Source of the DNA: Alitta virens
Lineage: Eukaryota; Annelida; Polychaeta; Phyllodocida; Nereididae
Assembly (NCBI GenBank): GCA_932294295.1
Contig: OW028574.1
Span: 33,320,165 to 33,384,164, forward strand
Direction of reading: 5' to 3'
Length of the DNA: 64,000 nt
This document shows positions 57,756 to 64,000 of this stretch, in pieces; the first letter of the stretch is position 1; each line of letters starts with the position of its first letter. The translations under genes were made by a program, and so were the position numbers. The notes under the pieces were generated by a model, which saw only the letters and a program-made list of their open reading frames with translations, ran no database searches and was not told the DNA's origin.

Positions 57756-58659
57756 TATATGAATAGACCTGAAGTTATCATGTCTATAAGTATGGTTGAC
57801 AGTGAGACAGACAAAAAGGAGGGACCGACATGTAGGCCATCACAATACCCTAGTCCATATAATATTATTTAAACTATGATGCAAGATAAAAAAAAAAAAG
57901 CACCATATAGTGACTATCTAAAGCAAGTGTCCGAAAACGTATGGCCACGGGTGTATAACATAATTATCAGAAAAGCAGAACCAGAATTATATTCAGCTAA
58001 TCTAATACATATAAACAAATTTGTTGCGCTTAGCTGCCTGAGCTCACAAGGAAATGAAATGACTAAATAATAAATATAAGTATATGTAAATATAATATTG
58101 CTGTTAGTGGTCAAAGTTATAAGTCAGTAAGGCAGGGGGCTTTCAAGAATGTAATAAAATGGGGCTGACAATTCACCAGCTCCCACTACAGACTTTGTGT
58201 CGTCCTATACCCACTTACTAGACATAACAGGCATGTCTGTTTGTGCCTGTTTTCTTAGTATGAGAAGCTAATATATCAGTCCAGAATTTCCGACCAAAAT
58301 CCTATCTATTTGATGGTCATTATTCATATCACATTTACCAACTATTTCACTATTGATATATTTGTTGTGCTTGACCCCACTAAAGAAATATTCGACCGGA
58401 TGAACCAACAGTTGTAGGAGAATGACAGGAAGTAATCCATCTAGTATTTATTTCTCTATAACTAGACTCATCTCAATGATGGTAAAAAAATGACTGCATC
58501 GGCATATTTTTCATCTTCTACACAATTGCTTATAGCTATTTTACTGACCGGTGCTTTGATTGGTTTTTATCATACAAATGGCTGTCTATGTCTGAATGCT
58601 GCACTCCGAGATAAGAAGAAAAATGATCTTGGTTGAAACACCATGAGGTACCCAAGCGA
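57756..58659. other. Gene-free AT-rich stretch
   Basis: No feature recognised. Confidence 0.45.
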
Positions 58660-58985
58660 ACATTCTTGCACCTTTTTTACTTTTCTAAGATAGATGTGGA
58701 AAGTGCAGCCATCTAAGGCAAGTTCTTGCCACTAACGAGGGTTACCTAATGCATTAGGTGAGAGAGAGGAGGATTCCACCCATGTTACACATTTACCCCC
58801 ATTGGTGGAGTCTTTTACTTGACTCAGCATAGACACTGAGTACAAATGACCACCAATTTAACGTCTCATCCGAACGACATCCAGCTGTGATGTTGCTCAT
58901 GAAGGGTGCCCAAGTCCGGGATTGAACCCGGGTCCTTCAGAAGAGCAGGCGAGCGTCATATCACTAGACCACCCTGCAGCTGCCG
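58660..58985 (-). repeat. tRNA-derived SINE, second type (possibly MetaSINE)
   Basis: The reverse complement shows a tRNA-like head: GTGGTCTAGTGATATGACGC (box A) and CCCGGGTTCAATCCCGG (box B). A central region follows with GGATGTCGTTCGGATGAGAC-GTTAA. That GGATGAGACGTTAA block resembles the conserved central domain shared by some animal SINEs (MetaSINE-type); this is from memory. The 3' part reaches about 58660. Confidence 0.7.
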
Positions 58986-59604
58986 TTAGAGTGCACTGGA
59001 CAGACTCAGCCAGCTTATATGACCAGTTACCAGAGGCAGATGCAATGATGAGATGATAGGCTTGAAGTCTCCCTCATGTTGCACAACTACATGCTTGATC
59101 TGTTTCTTTTAAGCAATGCCATTTTGCCCAAATCATTGACATAACTTCTTTTAGGGGCCAGCTATAGTGAATACATTTGCATTTGCCAGCTACATATATG
59201 GTACAAAATGTTAAAATCCGACTCGTGGCGATAAATGAGTAAGAATGTACTCTTGGTTTTGGACACTGTCCATTTGCATAACAGTGGACTATCTACACTG
59301 TATTGCCCGACAAACTGCCTATGCACTGTACAAGCTAAATAGAATGTTGCATATTTTTTTGTTTTTCTCCCTTCAGCGTATATATATCATGTAATTGAAC
59401 TTTCAAATTGGTGTACTATACTTGCCTGAAAATTAAATTCCCAAATCACGACTGAAATATCAGCCTATGCATGGTATCCCATTTTGTCTGAAAAAAAGCA
59501 GCCATCCAATTAGCCTCCCACACTCATGTAAGTGAAAACAATGGCGACATTGCAACATTAGGATAATACCAGAAAATAACACACATGTTTTATCTTACAT
59601 GGAC
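58986..59604. other. Gene-free stretch
   Basis: No feature recognised. Confidence 0.45.
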
Positions 59605-59890
59605 AACTGATAAGGTGGAACTCTATACAGCTGTAGCCACCTATTCCTGGTTGTAGCTATAACTGACTAAAGCCAGCCGCTTCTGTCTACTCACAGCTTA
59701 TAGTCGGCTAACTGAAAAAAATATAAACCTTGGTGAATGTAAGAAATGTATCTAATATATCATATGTACTTTTAGATACGGCTTTGCGTAGCCAGCTATA
59801 GCCAGACAGTTCTTTTTAGTTGCAAGTAGCATCGTATAGAAGTTGTCTGGCTTAGACTAGGTTTAATTTGACAGGCCGTTTTCAATGAAA
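59605..59890 (+). repeat. MITE-like family A, copy with internal deletion
   Basis: Family blocks CTCTATACAGCTGTAGCC, CCTATTCCTGGTTGTAGCTA, TATAAACCTTGGTGAATG, TAGCCAGCTATAGCCAGACA and GACAGGCCGTTTTCAATGAA in order. The GGTGCTGCATG segment is missing. Confidence 0.75.
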
Positions 59891-59934
59891 CCAGCTATAT
59901 CTCTTGTAACACAACACTATCATGTACAAGACCA

Positions 59935-60490
59935 CGTATAAAAAAATTTGTTCACTCTTGTTCATCCTTGTCCATACATGACCACTCACAGACCAACGTT
60001 TAAAACTTTGGCGGACGTTCAAGGAGTGATTGTTTATATTAGTTACGTAACTTGCTCGGGGGTCCGTCGGCGAGCGTCCTACGTACGTCCTATGTACATC
60101 CGACTTACGTCCTATGTATGTCCTACGTAAATGTAAATGTAAAAATTTGTATAGCACAATCTTTGAAATTTTCTATCTTCAGATGCGCTTTACAGTAAAT
60201 TCAAAAATTTCGGAAAGGATAAGACTTTAGTTCCTTTTTAAATATATTCACATAGTTTGACTGTCTAATATTGATGGGGAGGCTATTCCACAGACTTGGT
60301 CCACTAACACTGAAGGACCTTGCAGCAAAAGTTTTTTGTTTAGTTCGAGGGACCTGAAGATCTGCACAATTTCTGCTTTGTGACCTGAAGCCTTCTCTGC
60401 GGACTCCTCTCTGTTGGAGGAGGTCTTGTAAGTACGTTCTACATATGTCGCCACTGTCCCATCCATATATGCTCGGCATCCACCAAAGTT
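59935..60490 (+). repeat. CGT-rich family F, copy split by a LINE
   Basis: The left part (GTTCACTCTTGTTCATCCTT, AAACTTTGGCGGACGTTC, GTCCGTCGGCGAGCGTCC) and the right part (GTACGTTCTACATATGTCGC, CCATCCATATATGCTCGGC) flank the LINE 3' end at 60135-60435. Both match 29240-29620, so the LINE inserted into this copy. Confidence 0.65.
60135..60435 (-). pseudogene. LINE 3' end (C-terminus of RT ORF and 3' UTR)
   Basis: The minus-strand frame reads a typical non-LTR RT C-terminus: YLQDLLQQRGVRR, DLQVPRTKQKTFAARSFSVS, GPSLWNSLPINIRQSNYVN, FKKELKSYPF. A short 3' UTR with GTAAAGCGCATCTGAAGAT and TTGTGCTATACAAATTTTTA follows, like the stem end common in CR1/L2/Crack-type LINEs, then ATTTAC tail repeats (60127-60145). 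The 5' part is missing, the usual truncation of LINE inserts. Intact frame in the retained part suggests moderate age. Confidence 0.8.
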
Positions 60491-60500
60491 TAGAAATCAA

Positions 60501-60975
60501 TTCAATTTGGGAAGTGTTAAGACTTCGGAGTTCTTAACTTAATAAGATAAACTAGTTTCGTATCAAAGGAGCTTCTGGTCCGTTCTCATTTCCTTACGAA
60601 ATTGGGGATAGGCGCTTGTATGTTCCAAACTAATTTACTGGTATCGGAAATAGCACAGGTATCACGGTGTTACTATTACAAACATATCATATCCTACTGC
60701 GGTATTATTTATAACTCTCAGGATATCGACCAGAGAATGAAATTACATCATAATGGCAAAGTCACTAACCTCAAACCAGGTGGTCTTAGTCATCACTTGG
60801 CAAGAGCCATTGGGCCCTTGCATCATCAAGACCTATACCAGTTTAGTACGAGATCTCGTGGCCAACGTCATGAAGAGCGTCGTCGATTCACAACTTTGAG
60901 GTGATTGTGCGCGAAAGAGAGGCTGCAGCCACCTGTATTAATCATTCCCCCATACGTCATACAAACTTTCATGAC
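60501..60975 (+). other. Stretch with a 100-codon open frame of uncertain status
   Basis: 60605-60904 is open on the plus strand; the part from about 60736 (MKLHHNGKVTNLKPGGLSHH, RSRGQRHEERRRFTTL) is basic and protein-like. No ATG with context, no family and no splice evidence. Not called as a gene. Confidence 0.25.
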
Positions 60976-61205
60976 ATGTTTACAGATCGAAAATAGACCA
61001 AATATTAAGCGAGATCTATACGAATAGGAGAAGGCTTATGAGCAGGTTCTCGAGCGTCATGGTGAACGTCATGACAGCGTAGCCCTATTTAAAACTTTAA
61101 AAATAGGCCAACGTAACCTTCAGTTCATCATTTAGTATAGATCATACTGATTCCGTACGTGTTTTCGGATCGAAAATAGACCAAATATTAAGCGAGATAT
61201 TCGTC
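60976..61205. repeat. 31-bp exact direct repeat, 180 bp apart
   Basis: GATCGAAAATAGACCAAATA-TTAAGCGAGAT occurs at about 60986-61016 and again at about 61170-61200. The spacer includes CGTCATGGTGAACGTCATGA. It may be the remains of a tandem duplication. Confidence 0.75.
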
Positions 61206-62130
61206 TGACAATGCAAGTAGGTTGCATATATTATGTTACAATGCTTAGATGTCAGCTGAGATGTCAGCCCCGGATAACATGCACCTCAGATTAACATGGG
61301 GTCAACACTGGGCTAACCTGGCATTTGTCATACATATTTCTTATTGATTTGATTTGAATATATACATAAAATCTTGATCAATGTTGATATAAAACCATAA
61401 CATTATAATAAATACATATCGTTATATTCGACGAATATCATGTGCAAAAAAACATGGAAATGTATAAATTTAAATATGAAAATCACACAGTCAGTACATA
61501 CAGGGATTAACAGAAGGTAGAAAAAAGCAATTCCTTAACATCACTTCATCCAAAAACTGTGCATTGTTTTTTACTGCTGGTTCACTGTATGTATGGAGGT
61601 GAGAGTACAGTATGAATTATTAAAAAAATACATTATGAGAGCCCATGGAGACCCACATAAAGGCATTTGATGCCGCTAGCATGTGGGCCACCATATAGTA
61701 TGATTATCTTATTGTAAGGTGTTTTGCAGTTAATGATTACTTAGCATTTTTCCTAATTTTTGTGTGCACATACATAGCAATTTTGAATTTTGCATGTCAT
61801 TGGTATGCACTGACAAACATCCTTTTGAGATAATTGACAAATCAGTGGAAACTGTGAGTGTATAGTTTGGTCAAGATCTTGCTGCATTAGCAGTAGGCTT
61901 TCAATCAGTCTGTGTTTGCTGTGGTTTCCTCGCTATCTTGGTATCCATCTAGCAATTATTCACAGAACGTGAGGACGCCACATACAATTATGCTGTGTTT
62001 GTGTTGACTGAAGTGCCTCTGGAGAAACTTCACGGACGTTTTTTGCGAGAGGATGTAATTCTAGTCATAGTGCTACTCCAGAAATGCCCTCTCTCCCCCC
62101 CCTCATAAAAAAAATATCGGTTGCGCTGCA
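61206..62130. other. Gene-free AT-rich stretch
   Basis: No feature recognised; a poly-C run is near 62095. Confidence 0.45.
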
Positions 62131-62292
62131 GCAAAACCCTCAGCGAACCCACAAAGCACACCGGCATCATTAAAATGTTCAGTGTTCGTTCGACAGGCCA
62201 GCCTGCCCACCTGCCCTCCCGCCAGCCCGTCAGACAGACATTGATGCTAACATTAAACCTCTTCGAACTTTGTTTGCTGAGGGTTAAAAAAC
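62131..62292. repeat. MITE-like family E, complete copy
   Basis: About 160 bp. The left end GCAAAACCCTCAGCGAAC and the complement of the right end TTTTTTAACCCTCAGCAAAC form an AACCCTCAGCRAAC terminal inverted repeat. The interior is GC-rich. A partial copy is at 49206. Confidence 0.7.
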
Positions 62293-63005
62293 AAAAACAA
62301 GACAGAGTTTAGGATTACTTTCATATATTTTTACCATTAAGATAGTGCAATGCAAATGTTGATATCACCATACATCATGTCATTCATGAGCATGAAAATA
62401 ATTTGATATTAATTATAATCAGGAGTCTATGAAAAACACCTGAAAACAGTGAAACTTAAGCATCAACTTACTGAAATAATTGGCATAAATATATAAGTTA
62501 CGAGAGCGCCTTATAATCATGGTAATTGTACAGGGCAAAAGCTTTCTTTTATCATTTTATTAATTGAAATATTTAATTTTTGATTGATCATTTATTAAGC
62601 CTATGTGAGAAGGGTTAGACCCTTACCTGTTTTATGTACTTATAATGAGACGGCCAATAGTTAGACATTGACTTATAGGCTGACTGGCATGTAAATGGCT
62701 ATGGATGTGGATCAATGACCATACTAGACAACGTCAAAATGCCTACATCAGTCAACATGTCTAGTCAAAACAGCTAACCTGTGACCAACAGCCGGTTCAA
62801 ATAGATTTTAATGTACATCAATAACACTGTGATAAAATACTGCAATTGCTCACTGAAGAACCCAACTTGCTCACAATGGGGAGTGCAAGTCAGGGTGCAC
62901 TTTCACCCTTGCCGTCACACGATCGGCCATGAGCGATTTCACCACATATAGTTCCTGAGTCGTTCTGATAGATAACAGCTGGCTACTGTCCTCAAAGCAC
63001 GGCCT
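62293..63005. other. Gene-free AT-rich stretch
   Basis: No feature recognised. Confidence 0.45.
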
Positions 63006-63295
63006 TAAGCCCCAGTCACACATAGCTGTTTTAGCCGTAGTGAACCCGTAGAGTGACGTAACCGTTATGTAAAAGCTTTTTTCGCCGGGTTGGCGACGAA
63101 TTCTGGCGGCAAAAAGGGGCGGGGCAGCACCCGATGGGTTACCCGCCGGGTTCTACGGGTTACCTGCCTGCTTCCACGGGTTACCCGCCGGGTACTGCCA
63201 ATTAGTGGACGGCTTCCAGGGGTAGCCCGGCGGCTTCCACGGGTAACCCGGCGGCTTCCACGGGTAACCAGCGGCTCTCTCCTGGAATTTGCCAA
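63006..63295. repeat. GC-rich tandem block (CTTCCACGGGTAACCCGGCGG units)
   Basis: A GC-rich island in AT-rich DNA. GGCTTCCACGGGTAACC-type units of 18-21 bp repeat at 63160-63290, with partly self-complementary GGGTTACCCG words. It begins after AAGCCCCAGTCACACATAG, which resembles DNA-transposon ends. Arg-rich open frames on both strands are repeat artefacts. Confidence 0.65.
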
Positions 63296-63324
63296 AAGTG
63301 AATAAATAGGGGCTGCATCTGTTG

Positions 63325-63773
63325 CATCAGAAGTGCCGTAGTTTTTGGTTGTTCAGAAGTGCCATGGTTTTTTCGTGTTCAGAAATGCCGTATTTATTTT
63401 TTTTGGTTTAATAAAGTTTTCATATTTCTGTAGCAAACAAAGTTGCAATTAACTTAAGTGTGGTGGTGTCAGGGTTACTAATATTTAGCAAAGAAGACAT
63501 AATTTTTTTGGTTCAGAAGTGCCGTAGTTGTGGGTTGTTCAGAACTGCCGTAGTTATTTCTTGTTCAGAAGTGCCGTACTTTCATCATTTTTATTATTTT
63601 CTACGGCAGTTCTGAACTAAACTTTTTTGTACGGCATTTCTGAACAACCAACAACTACGGCACTTTTGAACGAGAAAAATTATGTCTTCTTTGCTCAAAA
63701 TTATTAATCCTGACACCACCACACTTAAGATAATTGCCATTTTGTTTGCTAAAGGAATTTGAAAACTTTATTA
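63325..63773. repeat. Large inverted repeat built on a TTCAGAAGTGCCGTAG motif
   Basis: Left arm 63408-63579 and right arm 63602-63773 are inverted (roughly 85-90% by eye), with a 22-base loop. The motif TTCAGAAGTGCCGTAG occurs three times before the left arm (63326, 63352, 63378), three times in the left arm (63512, 63538, 63563) and three times inverted in the right arm. The RNA from either strand would form a long hairpin. Non-coding, likely a foldback element. Confidence 0.85.
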
Positions 63774-64000
63774 AAGTGTGATAATAAGCAATTTACTGAA
63801 AAATAGTGTTATTTAATAAAAAAAACTATTAAAAAATAATGGAACAATAAGTATTTGTGCTCTAATAAGCAAAAGGAAATATGAACAAGTTCCTTGATGA
63901 AAAGAAATTGTTTTTGGACTGAAATATTATACTTTCTTGGACAAAGATATAGAAAAGTTTGGAGGGTTTTGGAACTTTTTTTTTTGATTGATTGTTAACA

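Noticed and set aside
58900..58980. Functional tRNA gene on the minus strand
   Set aside because: Good boxes A and B, but the 3' end runs on into a SINE body instead of an acceptor stem.
60201..60500. A complete small host gene on the minus strand
   Set aside because: The C-terminal part is the typical end of a LINE reverse transcriptase ORF; the N-terminal part is flanking family F sequence read through.
63065..63305. Arg-rich ORFs on both strands
   Set aside because: They are produced by the GC-rich tandem repeat; a repeat unit length divisible by three keeps them open.

Overview
This is eukaryotic, AT-rich, gene-poor DNA, most likely from a marine invertebrate. Reasons: long tetra- and pentanucleotide microsatellites, tRNA-derived SINEs, LINE and Tc1/mariner remnants, many small inverted-repeat (MITE-like) families, coding fragments with splice-site-like borders, and two recently inserted LTR retrotransposons. 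The species and phylum cannot be fixed from the sequence alone. No bacterial-style operons, CRISPR arrays or rRNA genes were seen.

Layout. 1-3377 is mostly TCTA/TCAA and CTTT-type simple repeats. 3378-10693 is a Ty3/Gypsy-type LTR retrotransposon on the minus strand, inserted into the CTTT array. Its 219-bp LTRs differ at one base and it has a tRNA-Lys-like primer site. It keeps gag, protease and most of reverse transcriptase, has lost nearly all RNase H and integrase, and carries an intact third ORF of 509 codons with two C2H2 zinc fingers and a coiled coil. 10694-33112 is intergenic or intronic DNA with a Tc1/mariner remnant, a possible terminal exon (19356-19533, minus), several MITE-like families, SINEs and retroposon tails.

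33113-44625 is a second, larger (11.5 kb) LTR element on the plus strand, with 404/405-bp LTRs and a 4-bp target duplication. It has gag, a broken pol (protease, RT, RNase H, an unusual Pro/Ala-rich linker, integrase) and an env-like gene. The env product has a signal peptide, a furin-type site and a fusion-peptide-like segment resembling baculovirus F / errantivirus envelope proteins. It is young by LTR identity but interrupted by stops and frame changes in pol and env. It landed 37 bp upstream of a TATA box that precedes a short two-exon-like unit (44663-45720).

45720-64000 contains a TIR-bearing DNA element (46098-47237), a decayed DTT/CRHH transposase-like pseudogene (51180-52290), a LINE endonuclease/RT remnant (52495-53190), a dyad-rich minisatellite split by a full-length SINE with a 15-bp target duplication, a perfect 150-bp tandem duplication, a second SINE type, a LINE 3' end, and a strong hairpin (63408-63773) made from a repeated motif.

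The most notable content is the zinc-finger accessory ORF in the first LTR element, the env-bearing second element, and the hairpin at the right end. Identifications rest on motifs read by eye; no database search was possible.
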